NCBI GenBank assembly: GCA_037355855.1
Contig: CM074769.1
Coordinates: 744,001-808,000, forward strand
DNA from: Pseudo-nitzschia pungens
Lineage: Eukaryota; Bacillariophyta; Bacillariophyceae; Bacillariales; Bacillariaceae
DNA: 64,000 nucleotides
Direction: 5' to 3'
The translations under genes and the position numbers were made by a program. Below the pieces are notes generated by a model, which was not told the DNA's origin, did not search any database, and was given only the letters and a program-made list of their open reading frames with translations. Of the stretch, positions 52,686 to 62,681 are shown in pieces (position 1 is the stretch's first letter; each line of letters starts with the position of its first letter).

Positions 52686-53996
52686 TCACGATTTCCTTCT
52701 GGGTCTTCCTCGTTTGCGGGGGACCGGAGCGTCGACTTCCTTCTGTCGTTTCGTCGGTGTCTCTCGTTTTGTTGGAACCTCGCCATCGGCCTTGCTTGAA
52801 GCTTTGTCAGTCGCTGAAGATGTTCCTTGGTTATTATCTGACTTCATCGTAGCCGCGTTGCTTTCGGACTTGGATCCTCTGGTCGTTACTGTAGTAGCGG
52901 GTTTTGACGAACTTCCGGCGGCACTGCCGGAATTCTTGGTTCCTCCTTTTCCTTCCTCCGAGGAAGTTTTTAGGTTGGATCTTTTCGACGGTGGTTCCTC
53001 ACTGCTTGTTGTCGTGGTCGATTTTCGCTTCTTTCTCGTGCCCCCTGAATCTGCTTTTGTAGTTGCACTTTGAATGCGGGTAGATAGTTTTGGCGTTGGT
53101 GAAGCACCATCATTGTCGGTCTTTTCTACAGTTTTGGTGCTGGAATTCGCAGTCGTCGCTGCAGACGGTGTTCCGCGTTGACTCGTTCGGGAAGATGACG
53201 GCGACGATTCAATTTCGGTTTCACCTTTCGTTTTTACTTTCTTTGTTACAGAACTTGTTGGTTGATCGGGAAGCGGTACAACAGCTTTGACTATCGTTGT
53301 CGTTCCTGGCGTCGGATTCGCCTTTGTTATAGTTGTCGCTTTCGAATCAGTTGCGGACGTTTGCTTGTTTTCTTGCTGTTCAGGGATCGTAGCTAGTTTC
53401 GCTGTTGTCAACGATTCTTGCGAGATTAAAGGTGGTGGGAAGCGTGCCGGAGGTGTTGTGCGAGATACACTCTCACAACTGGTCGAGAACCATCGAGAGT
53501 CTGCCGGCACGCGTCGATTGCTGCTTGTCTGATTCGCACCACCACCAGAGGAGGAAGTCGATCCTATGTCTTTCATATCCACAAAGGCGTCCCAACCCTT
53601 GTAGATGCTTCCATGACTGTAGGTATCTTCGTAATATATCTCCTCTCCTCGATGGAGCTGTCGCTGAATATCAAACATGGCGCTAGTTGTCTTCATTATC
53701 CGTTCCTCCAGTTCCGCCGTTGTGAACACTCGATTCGAAAGTTCGTTTGTTTCATCTCTTGTCAACTCCTGGTCCAGTATAAGTCGAAGCTGCGGTTCCC
53801 ATTTCTTAGTCGATATTTCATCATAAGCCGCTGCATTGCAATTGTCTTTATTGTCGCTTTGTTGTTGGTTGTCACCACTTTCAGTAGCAGGAGTTTCTGC
53901 CTTCTGCATCTGTTTTTTCTGCTGAAGTTCTTTTTCCCATTTCCTTTTCAAAAACAAAGGGAGCGAAACCCCAGACGGCATCGAGAAATAATCCAT
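52686..53996 (-). CDS. EAF6: Eaf6/MEAF6 histone acetyltransferase subunit with AT-hook tail
   Basis: Single exon, 436 residues. The Eaf6 core (about 90-172) is clear: TTAELEERIMKTTSAMFDIQ, then YYEDTYSHGSIYKGWDAFV, then RRVPADSRWFSTS, matching animal MEAF6 in order and spacing. Eaf6 is a small shared subunit of NuA4, MOZ/MORF and HBO1 acetyltransferase complexes and positions the catalytic module. This copy is more than twice the usual length: an N-terminal KRKWEKELQQKKQMQK region and a long Ser/Thr/Lys-rich tail ending PRKRGRPRRKS. The RGRP core is an AT-hook, so the tail may bind the minor groove of AT-rich DNA. The core call is firm; the role of the tail is inference. Confidence 0.85.
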   Translation of the reverse strand: MDYFSMPSGVSLPLFLKRKWEKELQQKKQMQKAETPATESGDNQQQSDNKDNCNAAAYDEISTKKWEPQLRLILDQELTRDETNELSNRVFTTAELEERIMKTTSAMFDIQRQLHRGEEIYYEDTYSHGSIYKGWDAFVDMKDIGSTSSSGGGANQTSSNRRVPADSRWFSTSCESVSRTTPPARFPPPLISQESLTTAKLATIPEQQENKQTSATDSKATTITKANPTPGTTTIVKAVVPLPDQPTSSVTKKVKTKGETEIESSPSSSRTSQRGTPSAATTANSSTKTVEKTDNDGASPTPKLSTRIQSATTKADSGGTRKKRKSTTTTSSEEPPSKRSNLKTSSEEGKGGTKNSGSAAGSSSKPATTVTTRGSKSESNAATMKSDNNQGTSSATDKASSKADGEVPTKRETPTKRQKEVDAPVPRKRGRPRRKS

Positions 53997-54606
53997 TTTC
54001 TACCACGTTTCATGCACTGACTGTTTTACTCGTTCATTGTTAAACACATTGACCATCGGACCGTAGGAATCTCAATCATATCGGTTGGATGTTTTGTTGA
54101 TTGTTCTCATGTTGTGAATGTTGTTGATTGTTGACGCAGTTGACGGTTTCCAGTTGTGACTTGCGACCTGCAAACGAGGGATATGGTAACCTTACGCGGT
54201 ACGAATCAGGGGTGGTACGAATAGTGTGCTTTGTGCTTTCATACCGTGAGGAGGTATGACTGTGGCAGTAAGTACTGGAAAAGTTTCCGCGCCGCATTTT
54301 TTCACCCAACGGTATGACAACGAGAAGGTCGCGCAAGATGCGCCTACCCCTGCTGTTCCGCACCGAACCGCGTCCGGTATTTTGCTATGTATTTTCACAG
54401 TGATCCTAACGCGACGTCAAGACTGGAATCTCATGCGGGGCCGAGCTGCGTGCATTTCTCGTGTTGTAATTTCGAACTGTTTGAATGCGACGTAGAAAAA
54501 AGCACGCAACGATACAACGCCTAGAAAATCATAATCTGAAGAAAAACGGCAACACTACCCAGAGGGTGAAATCATCATTTTGAACCAGATCAATTGAACT
54601 ATCACC
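53997..54606. other. Intergenic between divergent Eaf6 and HMGB genes
   Basis: GGTAACCTTACGCGGTAC lies near 54185-54202, about 190 bp upstream of Eaf6. No gene is seen. Confidence 0.5.
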
Positions 54607-55943
54607 ATGTCGTACTACGAAACTGTCGAGGACATTGAAGAGAGTGAGGGGGAAGAAGTTGAGGAAGAAAGCGAGGTTGAGGAGGAGGAAGCCCCTAAGC
54701 GTCGCAAGGCGAAGAAATGGAAGGTAAGATTCGTTCGGGTTGTTGATTGATTCGAAATGGGAGTTCTGGTTGAATGATTAAAATCTTTTTTGTTAACGTC
54801 ACCATGGTGATTTTTTTTGTGGCTGTTTCTAGGACCCCAACAAGCCGAAGAGAGCTATGTCTGCTTTCTTCTGCTACTCGCAGGCCGAGCGTCCAAATGT
54901 GAAGGCGGACCACCCTGATGCTTCCTTTGGAGATGTGTAAGTTTAAACAGTCATTGTCAAATATCGTTTGCCGAATGTGTTTATTTGGTCATTGTGATCG
55001 TTATTGTGTTTGTTGTCGTTGTGTGATTTTTTTTTTTGCCATTGGACCTACTATGTGTGATTGTCGTTGTGGTGGTGTCGCGGTTAATCCGTGACTCTGT
55101 GTATTGCGGTGTGTGGAAGTGTGATCCTTGCTTGCCATCGTACAAAGGCGGCGATAGCGTGTCATCGACGCCTTCGCACCCCACACACAGCATCGTGGTG
55201 GACGCAAAACTACGGCGGAAACACCAGAAAACGAGGTTCAACGGTTGCCATGCGGAGCGATTTTCGATCAGTCGTTTTCACTTTCTCGTAGATGTCAGTA
55301 GACATTCTACGAGCCTTTTTCAGAACACTTTTTGAGAATTCGTCGCCCATGTCGTTCAATCACAATGTCTTTGAACCGCGCGATTCTTTTTCGCGCGATT
55401 TGTTTTGTTTTTTGTTAGCATACTTACGACGCTCGATTCAACTCTTGGAGTCACGGTCCAAACGTGATTTGTCACACAACAGTAACGTTACCCAATTTTC
55501 TCACGTACCTTCTTTTTCTTTTCTTGCATCGGTACACCAATTATGATTGCAGGGCTCGTATCTTGTCGGCACAATATAAGGCACTAAGTGAAAAGGAGTT
55601 GAAGAAGTGGGTAAAGAAGGCAGAACAAGACAAAATTCGTTACCAAGAGGAGATGAAGCATTATGTTCCGATGGATGATCCAACCGGGGGTAAGCGCAAA
55701 AAGGCAAAGAAGGATCCCAACGCTCCAAAGAGAAACATGAGTGCCTACTTTTTGTTCTCCGTGCATGTCCGTCCGACAGTAAAGCAAGAGAACCCAGAAG
55801 CTGCCTTTGGTGACATCGCCCGCATTATTTCGGCTCAGTACAAGGCACTCGATTCGAAAGAACGCGAAAAGTGGGAAGCTAAGGCTGCTGCCGACAAGGA
55901 TAGGTACCAACGCGAGATGGAAGCATACCGCGCTGGTATGTAA
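54607..55943 (+). CDS. HMGB-type protein with two HMG boxes
   Basis: Three exons, 54607-54723, 54833-54936 and 55553-55943, give 203 residues. Introns have GTAAGA...CTAG (phase 0) and GTAAGT...GCAG (phase 2) borders. An acidic N-terminus (EEVEEESEVEEEEAPKRRK) precedes box 1 (PNKPKRAMSAFFCYSQAERP ... EKELKKWVKKAEQDKIRYQ) and box 2 (PNAPKRNMSAYFLFSVHVRP ... SKEREKWEAKAAADKDRYQ). The two splices fall around and inside box 1. HMGB proteins bend DNA and loosen chromatin. The acidic stretch lies at the N-terminus, whereas animal HMGB1 has it at the C-terminus. Intron 2 is 616 bp, much longer than others here. The protein ends at YRAGM. Confidence 0.93.
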
Positions 55944-56558
55944 GCAATTTCATTGAGTGAAAGAAGGGTTGACATTTCATTCGTTCGTTTGACATGCTAC
56001 TTCATCATCCAAGCTATTTGTTCCTGGTTTCACCACAAATGTTCATGCCAACATTACCGTGAAAACCCAGATATCTCCGTACAATACTATTCCAATCTTG
56101 TGTATACATTCCATAATATCATATCAACACAAACTTATGCTTGGGGAGCTTGTCTTACCAGGGGCGCAGGGTTCGTTGCTTTCGTTGACATAACTAAGTA
56201 ATTACTACAACTGATAACCATAATAATCATCACCATATTTGTACTGTATCTTTCCAACCCTCAATTTCGCAGCCATTGCATTCGATACCTGAAGAACTTG
56301 TATGATAGTCCACAAAGTAGGTCTTTACTTCGGTATTATTGGTTTAGAATACCGTGTGAAAATCTTTTCTTCAAAGTGTGAAACGACCGAGATGGATAAT
56401 TACACTACTGAATTCCTAAGACCTAGAATCACAGGACGTAAAACCGTGGGACAGCTGTCAAGAATAATGTATTGTCTATCATAACCTATGACTCATTCAT
56501 ACATAGTAACAGTATTTTGCTGCCATGTTTTGTGCTTGTCTTCAGTTACATATCCCTC
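55944..56558. other. Intergenic, possible degenerate foldback element
   Basis: Near 56405-56475 there is an ACTACTGAATTCCT left end and a right half whose reverse complement reads GACAGCTGTCCCACGGTTT. This resembles a decayed member of the foldback family at 44447 and 51622. Nothing else is recognised. Confidence 0.4.
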
Positions 56559-57212
56559 TTATGAAATCTTTTCGTCTTTCAACCCTTGCGACAGTGATGC
56601 CAATTGATAAGTGAAGAATCCCATGATTGACGGAATCTCCAGGAGCCCATACGGTCGCAATTTCCCAACAAATATGAAGAGCATAATCAAAAAGGCAAAC
56701 CTTGCTTGGCCGACACCAGCTCCTTCCACAGCACTCGCGTCGTCTATGGTTCCACCCACAGTCGAGACATACTTCCCGAGGCCGTAAGTGTAGGCAATAC
56801 CAAAGAGTGAACCAAACACAAAAGACATGGGGACAAATGGATTATCACATGCTAACCACAACAGGCTAAACAACAAAGCTGAGAAAAAAGCTGTCTCAGT
56901 AATGAGGGCGTTTTGAACCTTATCAAAATTCTTCTTGTTTTCTTCTTGCAGGGACTTGTCGGCGTCGTCGGTCAATTCCTGCATGAGATCTTTTTGTTGT
57001 TGCCAAAAGTCATCTTTGCCTTTTCCATCTTCTGCCATGCGCAGTGAAAAACTATGTTTCCAAGGGCTTTCTCGCGACCGGGAAAAAGTGGAGACCGAAA
57101 TGGAACATGCATTCCGCTGATAATCAGTTGTTTGAAAAGAGTCTCCAAGGTAAACCTCGAGGTGCAGTATCGCTAAAACAAGGGGGAGCGAAAAATTAGC
57201 CAAAGACCTCAT
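56559..57212 (-). CDS. Plastid membrane protein, CGL160/AtpI-like
   Basis: Single exon, 217 residues from the ATG at 57212; an upstream ATG at 57299 would bury the signal peptide. The leader MRSLANFSLPLVLAILHLEV ends LGDS|FQTT, as in diatom plastid presequences. A charged segment (about 65-95) is followed by about four hydrophobic helices. The end (FVGKLRPYGLLEIPSIMGFF then TYQLASLSQGLKDE) and the preceding GLGKYVSTVGG...AGVGQARFA resemble the membrane part of plant CGL160 and bacterial AtpI. Those proteins help assemble the ATP synthase c-ring in thylakoids. The call rests on pattern memory of short blocks, so the family is probable rather than certain. The protein is certainly a multi-pass, plastid-directed one. 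Confidence 0.65.
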   Translation of the reverse strand: MRSLANFSLPLVLAILHLEVYLGDSFQTTDYQRNACSISVSTFSRSRESPWKHSFSLRMAEDGKGKDDFWQQQKDLMQELTDDADKSLQEENKKNFDKVQNALITETAFFSALLFSLLWLACDNPFVPMSFVFGSLFGIAYTYGLGKYVSTVGGTIDDASAVEGAGVGQARFAFLIMLFIFVGKLRPYGLLEIPSIMGFFTYQLASLSQGLKDEKIS

Positions 57213-57797
57213 ATCGTGTTGTCGACTTCTTCTTTCTTGGTTCGGTAGGTTATTCCTTTCTGGTATGAGAAAGTACGGTACCCAGTATTCTCTTCCCAAA
57301 GACGCTTCCGAATCTCCCTAACTTGTCAGACTCTGGTTGACGGACGATGATGCAATGTTGTTCAGGTTTCAGGTTGTCGGTTGCCAATCGCGGTAGAGCG
57401 TCAAACGTCAAACAGACTCAACTCTTGTCAAAAAGAAAACTCAGAACAACGTTTTTACAACTACATTAGTCCCGGAACATACGCAGTACGTATGTGCTCT
57501 CATTCGTTTAGTTGACGGACAGACGAATAAATGCAGTTGTCTTCCGATGATTTCGAGATCAGCTTCATTCTTTTACTTCTCGTTCGATTTTTCTATCTTC
57601 AATCTTCAACTGTCACGGTTTTTCTTGCACTCACTGCAACAGAACGCAACAATTTGTTGCACGACGTTCATTGATCACGAAGCATCGGGGCTGCCAAGTC
57701 GAATCATCGGCAAAGGAAGATCTGGAACTTAAGTGATCTACCTACCGTAGGGAAAAGCAAGATCAGATCTAGACTTGGCAACACCTTGCACTCAACG
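57213..57797. other. Intergenic between divergent CGL160-like and methyltransferase genes
   Basis: No gene, repeat or RNA is recognised. Confidence 0.5.
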
Positions 57798-59147
57798 ATG
57801 ATGAACAAGATTCTGTTCTTCGGATGTCTGCTCTTGGCAGCTGCTGTCCCAATAGCAGCTTTTGCGTCATCATGTTGGCAATCAACCAAATCTATCAATA
57901 TTCATCAGCAGTATAGGGAGCAAAAATGTCATCGGTCTATCTCTAAACTCAACATGTCAACCTCCGGGAATTCTGCAGAACAAACAGCTACATCATCCTC
58001 TCGCGCGCCTCCCCGAACGGGATTAGCGCAGACTCTTTTGAACTGGGCCCTTGAATCGCCTCTCTGGAAGTTGGTTCTGGTTCCACAAGCGAGAGCAAAC
58101 ATTGTGCAAACTGCAGAAGCCAACAAAATTCCATGGACTTCCGCCAAAGAATGGATACAAAGCCAGCTGCCTCTCTCGGAGCTAGAAAAGGAAGTACACG
58201 ACAAAGCATCTGCATCGTGGTCGTCATCAGTTCCGTCGTATTATCGAAAAGCATTTCACGCTTACGAAACGGGAAACCTTTCGTGGGAAGCGGCATTCGA
58301 AGTTGAAATAGCCAGTGCGGCTGTTGGGGCTCGAAATTTTCCAGAATACGGATCCAAAGGTGAGGACGCATTCCGTGGTGCATTTGAATCGGCTCTAACG
58401 GAAGCCGGTGCGAGCGTCCCCAATAGCAAGATGGGGGAACCTGTAAAAATTGTAGATTTTGGGTGTGGAACAGGAATGAGTACACGTCGGCTCGCAAAGA
58501 ACTTTCCACAGGCGGATGAAATCATAGGGGTCGATCTGTCACCCTACTTCACGACGATTGGAAAGCGTCTTTTGGAACTGACTCCTTCAAGTTTCCACGA
58601 GGGTGGACCTTGGGTTTCCACTATTCAATCGGATTCTAGAATTGGCTACTTCGTGGGAGATGCCGCGAAAACTTCCCAAGTTGCGGAACTTAATGGGATT
58701 GAGGGGACGGCGGATGCGGTGAATATACAGTTTGTATTGCACGAGCTCCCTCCAGAGGCTGCTCGTGATATGGTTGACGAAGCTTTCCGCCTGTTGAAGC
58801 CAGGTGGCCAACTGTGGATCTGCGAGATGGACTTTGAGTCACCAGGCTACGCTGCGCAAAGAGCAAATCCGTTACTGTTTTCCCTTATCCGATCCACCGA
58901 GCCATATCTCGATGACTATGCGGAAAGTATCACCGATCTATTTTCTTACATTCGGAGCAAATCACAAGTTGTAAAAGTTGTGCCTGCGACTGGTCGGCAT
59001 TTTGCGTTGGTGGCTACAAAAGGGGAAGGTTCGTCGACGACAGTGGATTGTACAATGGACGACTTGCGATTTGACAAGGATGGTAACTATCGGGTCGAAG
59101 ACACTCACTTGCCTACCTTCAGGCGTAAATCTGAGACGAAGGTGTAG
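57798..59147 (+). CDS. Class I SAM-dependent methyltransferase, plastid-targeted
   Basis: Single exon, 449 residues from the ATG at 57798. The leader MMNKILFFGCLLLAAAVPIA ends A|FASSCW, a plastid bipartite signal. After a helical region (about 70-200) the Rossmann-like domain begins: VDFGCGTGMSTRRLA (motif I), IIGVDLSPYF (motif II), VNIQFVLHELPPEAA (motif IV region) and EAFRLLKPGGQLWICEMD (motif VI). The late run RSTEPYLDDY is typical of a cyanobacterial and plastid methyltransferase group of unknown substrate. A role in quinone, tocopherol or pigment methylation in the plastid is possible but not shown. The enzyme looks intact. Confidence 0.87.
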   Translation: MMNKILFFGCLLLAAAVPIAAFASSCWQSTKSINIHQQYREQKCHRSISKLNMSTSGNSAEQTATSSSRAPPRTGLAQTLLNWALESPLWKLVLVPQARANIVQTAEANKIPWTSAKEWIQSQLPLSELEKEVHDKASASWSSSVPSYYRKAFHAYETGNLSWEAAFEVEIASAAVGARNFPEYGSKGEDAFRGAFESALTEAGASVPNSKMGEPVKIVDFGCGTGMSTRRLAKNFPQADEIIGVDLSPYFTTIGKRLLELTPSSFHEGGPWVSTIQSDSRIGYFVGDAAKTSQVAELNGIEGTADAVNIQFVLHELPPEAARDMVDEAFRLLKPGGQLWICEMDFESPGYAAQRANPLLFSLIRSTEPYLDDYAESITDLFSYIRSKSQVVKVVPATGRHFALVATKGEGSSTTVDCTMDDLRFDKDGNYRVEDTHLPTFRRKSETKV

Positions 59148-59310
59148 ATACTATGGATGAAAATATCGGCTCACCGCACTTTGTCGTCTAGGAGGGAAGG
59201 GGAATAATGTCACTGCAGTTGAAAGTAGTTAAGAAAGCTGATGTGATTGACAAATAATGGTATCATTTGAAAAAACATTTTTAGAAATCATTATTTTCTA
59301 GCCCGACCAA

Positions 59311-60105
59311 CTATAGAAATGGCAATTGCTGCAATGTTTTAGGAATTCCTGCATTGGCTTCAAATGCGTAACGGTTCCAAGCAGTTCCTCCGACAATGTA
59401 CAACTCTTTCATTCTGTTAGAGAGTTCCTTCTTCGAGGCTTGTTTTTTCCCAACCCCAAAGAAACCACCCTTTGCGCTTTCTTCTCCAAGAGCTTGCTTG
59501 CAGATAGATTGCATCTCGGTCACCACACCACGGATCTCATCCACATCCTTTTTCATTGCCTTCGTTTTCGCACTGATACTATTATCGGAGAATTGAGCGG
59601 CAAGCAAGTCAAGGGCGACAAGCACACGAGCATCGGAAAACTGCCCGGCTTGGGCAGCACGTTCCTGGATTCCACCATCGATCTTTGCGTTGTCGGCCTT
59701 TGTCTTCTTCGGTGGCTCCTGAAGGGCAGCCTTGATCCCAGCCCAATCGTCCTTGGCGATCATTGTCTTCATTTGCGTTTTGTAGAAATTTCCCCCGTCA
59801 ATAATACGAGCCGAATATCGATCGTATGCCTGCTCCAACGTTGCTCGTCCCCTGGCAAAAGCGGGATCGGTAGGCATCAACGATAGGGAAGAAGCAGCTG
59901 CGATCGCCGACGAAGATGTTCTCAAAAAGTCAGCGCGGCTCGATACATGATAATTCTCTTCGTCGTTGTCGTTCGACATCGACAACGCTCCTCCGCCAGA
60001 TCGAGAGCCAACGCCAGGGCCAACAATCGTAGATGGCGACGAAAAGGACGAGACCTGGGTCGCGAGCGCGGTCAACGCTAGGCAAGAAACAGCGAATTTT
60101 CCCAT
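59311..60105 (-). CDS. Predicted thylakoid-lumen protein, function unknown
   Basis: Single exon, 264 residues from the ATG at 60105. The first signal (MGKFAVSCLALTALATQVSS) ends |FSSP. A second signal follows: SRADFLRTSSSAIAAASSLS then a site like DPAFA|RG, fitting thylakoid-lumen export. The mature part is an all-helical protein: ATLEQAYDRYSARIIDGGNF, DDWAGIKAALQEPPKKTK, GQFSDARVLVALDLLAAQFS and NRMKELYIVGGTAWNRYAFE. I recall similar proteins from other diatoms, but none with an assigned role. The helical, lumenal character recalls PsbQ/Psb31-type extrinsic proteins, but no specific motif proves it. It is convergent with the methyltransferase gene. Confidence 0.75.
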   Translation of the reverse strand: MGKFAVSCLALTALATQVSSFSSPSTIVGPGVGSRSGGGALSMSNDNDEENYHVSSRADFLRTSSSAIAAASSLSLMPTDPAFARGRATLEQAYDRYSARIIDGGNFYKTQMKTMIAKDDWAGIKAALQEPPKKTKADNAKIDGGIQERAAQAGQFSDARVLVALDLLAAQFSDNSISAKTKAMKKDVDEIRGVVTEMQSICKQALGEESAKGGFFGVGKKQASKKELSNRMKELYIVGGTAWNRYAFEANAGIPKTLQQLPFL

Positions 60106-60964
60106 GGTTGTCAATGAATGATGATAAAAATGAATTGTGTCACTATGACGATGATTTCTTCTTGTTTACGTCTCGATCTTTTCAAAAGAGTTGTTGTTAC
60201 ATCATTGTTTGACATCTCCCATCTGACATCTCTCGCCAATCAGGTATCTTCTCGACTTTTTCAACCAATTCGAAGAAAAAGCACGGCGCCTGACGTCATC
60301 GTGATAGAATTTCAATCATCTTGTTCATTTTTCCACAGCACCTTCGTTTTCATTGATGATCAGTTGGACTAGAAGAATAAGGTTAGTCCAATCGGGGTCC
60401 ATCCATCATTCATCCATTCCCACACGGTACAAATTCCTGATTGTTTTTTGCGATGAGACGAAGATCTTGTTTGTCCTTCACCCTTCACACATGGGTTAGA
60501 AATTGGGAACCGCCACCCGCCACCGTGAAGTAATATCTGTCTGTTCGATATAATCATTGTTGAGACAAAGTAGTCAAACGAAGAACGGATAGACGAAATA
60601 ATAGGGAAACACGGTTAAAAGGAGAAGAAACACAGTTCGGAGGAGAAGACGAGCGAAACATTGAAACAGATGGCAAGACGAAATAATGAGGGAAACGCTG
60701 TTAAAAGGAGAAGAAAAGTTCGGAGGAGAAGACGAGCGAAACATTGAAACAGATGGCAAGAGGTGCAAACTGACAAAGATTTCAAGCTCACATAGTCAAA
60801 AAGATATTGAGAAGACAAAATATGGTGAATCTGCGAAGAAAGCGAGAGGTTTAGGAGTGATTTACAACAACTGTTGGGATTATTGGAGGAGAATACCTGG
60901 CTCATATTTTGTAAAAGATAGAATCCAATAAAGTAACACTTCTATTAACCCGTATATTTCAACC
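60106..60964. other. Intergenic with an 85-bp tandem repeat
   Basis: Lies between the divergent lumen-protein and epimerase genes. Apart from the repeat at 60592-60760, no supported gene is seen. Confidence 0.5.
60592..60760. repeat. Two tandem copies of about 85 bp
   Basis: Copies 60592-60676 and 60677-60760 share GACGAAATAAT, GGTTAAAAGGAGAAGAAA-type and GAGCGAAACATTGAAACAGA blocks, with small differences. They lie about 200-370 bp upstream of the aldose epimerase start. Confidence 0.9.
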
Positions 60965-61400
60965 ATGGAAACGGCACTCGCATCAAAAGTCGAATCTATT
61001 TCGGTGACCAGTGATGACGGGATTGTTGAGATTGAAGTGTTTTCGTTGAAACTTCGCGGCGCTACAGGTAAGCATGGCGCTAGACATACGGAACTGCATT
61101 CTCCTTGAACGGTATTCGGATGGACATGGATTCGTCTGAGAAAACAATTGCTGGAGAAATCCCTTTAGTTCTTCGCCTCCCCTCACAAATAGCTCAGTCC
61201 ACTTATCTTCACTCGGAGCCACCATCATCAAATTTTTGTCGAAAACAGCTGATGACGACCAAGTGGTGGACATAGTGTTGGGGTACAAAGATGCAAAAAC
61301 CTTTCACGATACCGGTAACCCTCCCTACTTCTGCGCCATCGTGGGTCGCGTGGCCAATCGAATCGCCGACGGCAAGTTTACCTTGGGCGGCAAATCGTAT
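60965..61400 (+). CDS. Aldose 1-epimerase, 5' part, truncated by assembly gap
   Basis: Two exons, 60965-61067 and 61198-61400, with a GTAAGC...CTCAG intron (phase 1); the second exon runs into the N gap. The spliced start reads METALASKVESISV...KLRGATVHLSSLGATIIKFL, then VDIVLGYKDAKTFHDTGNPP, YFCAIVGRVANRIADGKFTL and GGKSY. SLGATI, DVVLGY-like and the GRVANRIA-x-G-x-F run are hallmarks of galactose mutarotase, which interconverts alpha and beta aldoses in sugar metabolism. There is no targeting peptide, so it is probably cytosolic. The catalytic His and Glu residues lie in the missing part. A nearer acceptor (CGGAG) would drop the conserved SLGA run, so the upstream one is preferred. Confidence 0.85.
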
Positions 61401-61900
61401 NNNNNNNNNNNNNNNNNNNNNNNNNNNNNNNNNNNNNNNNNNNNNNNNNNNNNNNNNNNNNNNNNNNNNNNNNNNNNNNNNNNNNNNNNNNNNNNNNNNN
61501 NNNNNNNNNNNNNNNNNNNNNNNNNNNNNNNNNNNNNNNNNNNNNNNNNNNNNNNNNNNNNNNNNNNNNNNNNNNNNNNNNNNNNNNNNNNNNNNNNNNN
61601 NNNNNNNNNNNNNNNNNNNNNNNNNNNNNNNNNNNNNNNNNNNNNNNNNNNNNNNNNNNNNNNNNNNNNNNNNNNNNNNNNNNNNNNNNNNNNNNNNNNN
61701 NNNNNNNNNNNNNNNNNNNNNNNNNNNNNNNNNNNNNNNNNNNNNNNNNNNNNNNNNNNNNNNNNNNNNNNNNNNNNNNNNNNNNNNNNNNNNNNNNNNN
61801 NNNNNNNNNNNNNNNNNNNNNNNNNNNNNNNNNNNNNNNNNNNNNNNNNNNNNNNNNNNNNNNNNNNNNNNNNNNNNNNNNNNNNNNNNNNNNNNNNNNN
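61401..61900. other. Assembly gap (500 N)
   Basis: Exactly 500 N, a conventional placeholder, so the true size is unknown. The 3' end of the epimerase gene and the 5' end of the RRP36 gene fall inside it. Confidence 0.99.
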
Positions 61901-62681
61901 CGAGCAAAAGTCTCGGGCACTTGAAGAAGCCACGAAACGATTGGCCTCCTTCAAGGAACAAAAGCAACGAAAAAAGGAGCAACAAAAGGATGCGGATGGC
62001 GAGGACCAAGTCGACAGACAACGGAAACGATCGACAGAGGATGGGGCAACCAAACCCAAAAAGAAGAAAAACAAACACAAACCGACCGAGGTCTCCTCCA
62101 AGAGGGCCGACTTTTTCGGCAGGGGGGCTCGACGTCTCAACGAGAGCGGTCTGGGAGTTGACATTGGTGCGCACCGGTACAAACCCATGGATCCACGACT
62201 TTCCACGCTCAGCGGGCATTTCGACGAGGATCGCTTCCACAGCAACTACGAGTTTTTGGAGGAAATGCGCAACAAGGAAATCGGACAGGTGCGGAAACGA
62301 ATCGCTGCACACAGGGCCACCGGGAACAAGGGCAACCGGATGCGCCGAAAGCTCGGCATCACCCAGGCGGACGGAAGCCACTCGTCGACGCTGGAGGAAG
62401 ACGTTGCGCGTCTCAAGTCTCTGACACAGGCGCGGGCCGATCTCGAGCGCCGAAAGATCGATCGCGCCGCCAAGCAGTCGGTCAAGCGAAAGATACGGGA
62501 GGACGTCGAATCCGGAAAGAGCGGTGCCTACTACCTCAAACGCAAGGAGAAGAAACGATTGGAACTCGAGGCCCGATTCGAAGAAATCCGGAAGCGCAAG
62601 GGAGAAAAGGGAGTCGAAAAAATTCTGGAAAAGAAGAGGAAAAAGAACAAATCCCGGGATGCGAGCTTCTTGTCCAGGTAG
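61901..62681 (+). CDS. RRP36: RRP36, ribosomal RNA processing protein, 3' part
   Basis: The frame enters from the gap (first full codon at 61902) and ends at TAG 62679-62681, about 259 residues. A basic/Lys-rich segment (KPKKKKNKHKP) leads to the conserved RRP36 block: DPRLSTLSGHFDEDRFHSNY, then EFLEEMRNKEIGQVRKRIA, and the C-terminal SGAYYLKRKEKKRLELEARF ... GVEKILEKKRKKNKSRDASF. RRP36 is a nucleolar component of the 90S pre-ribosome, needed for early cleavages toward 18S rRNA. The N-terminal part is lost in the gap. It is a different gene from the epimerase on the other side. Confidence 0.9.

Noticed and set aside
60686..60931. 81-codon frame over the 85-bp repeat
   Set aside because: The first part is repeat-derived and the rest has no similarity; it lies in the 5' flank of the epimerase gene.
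61236..62681. One 481-codon frame joining aldose 1-epimerase and RRP36
   Set aside because: The frame is continuous only because 500 N were translated as X; the two ends belong to unrelated families.
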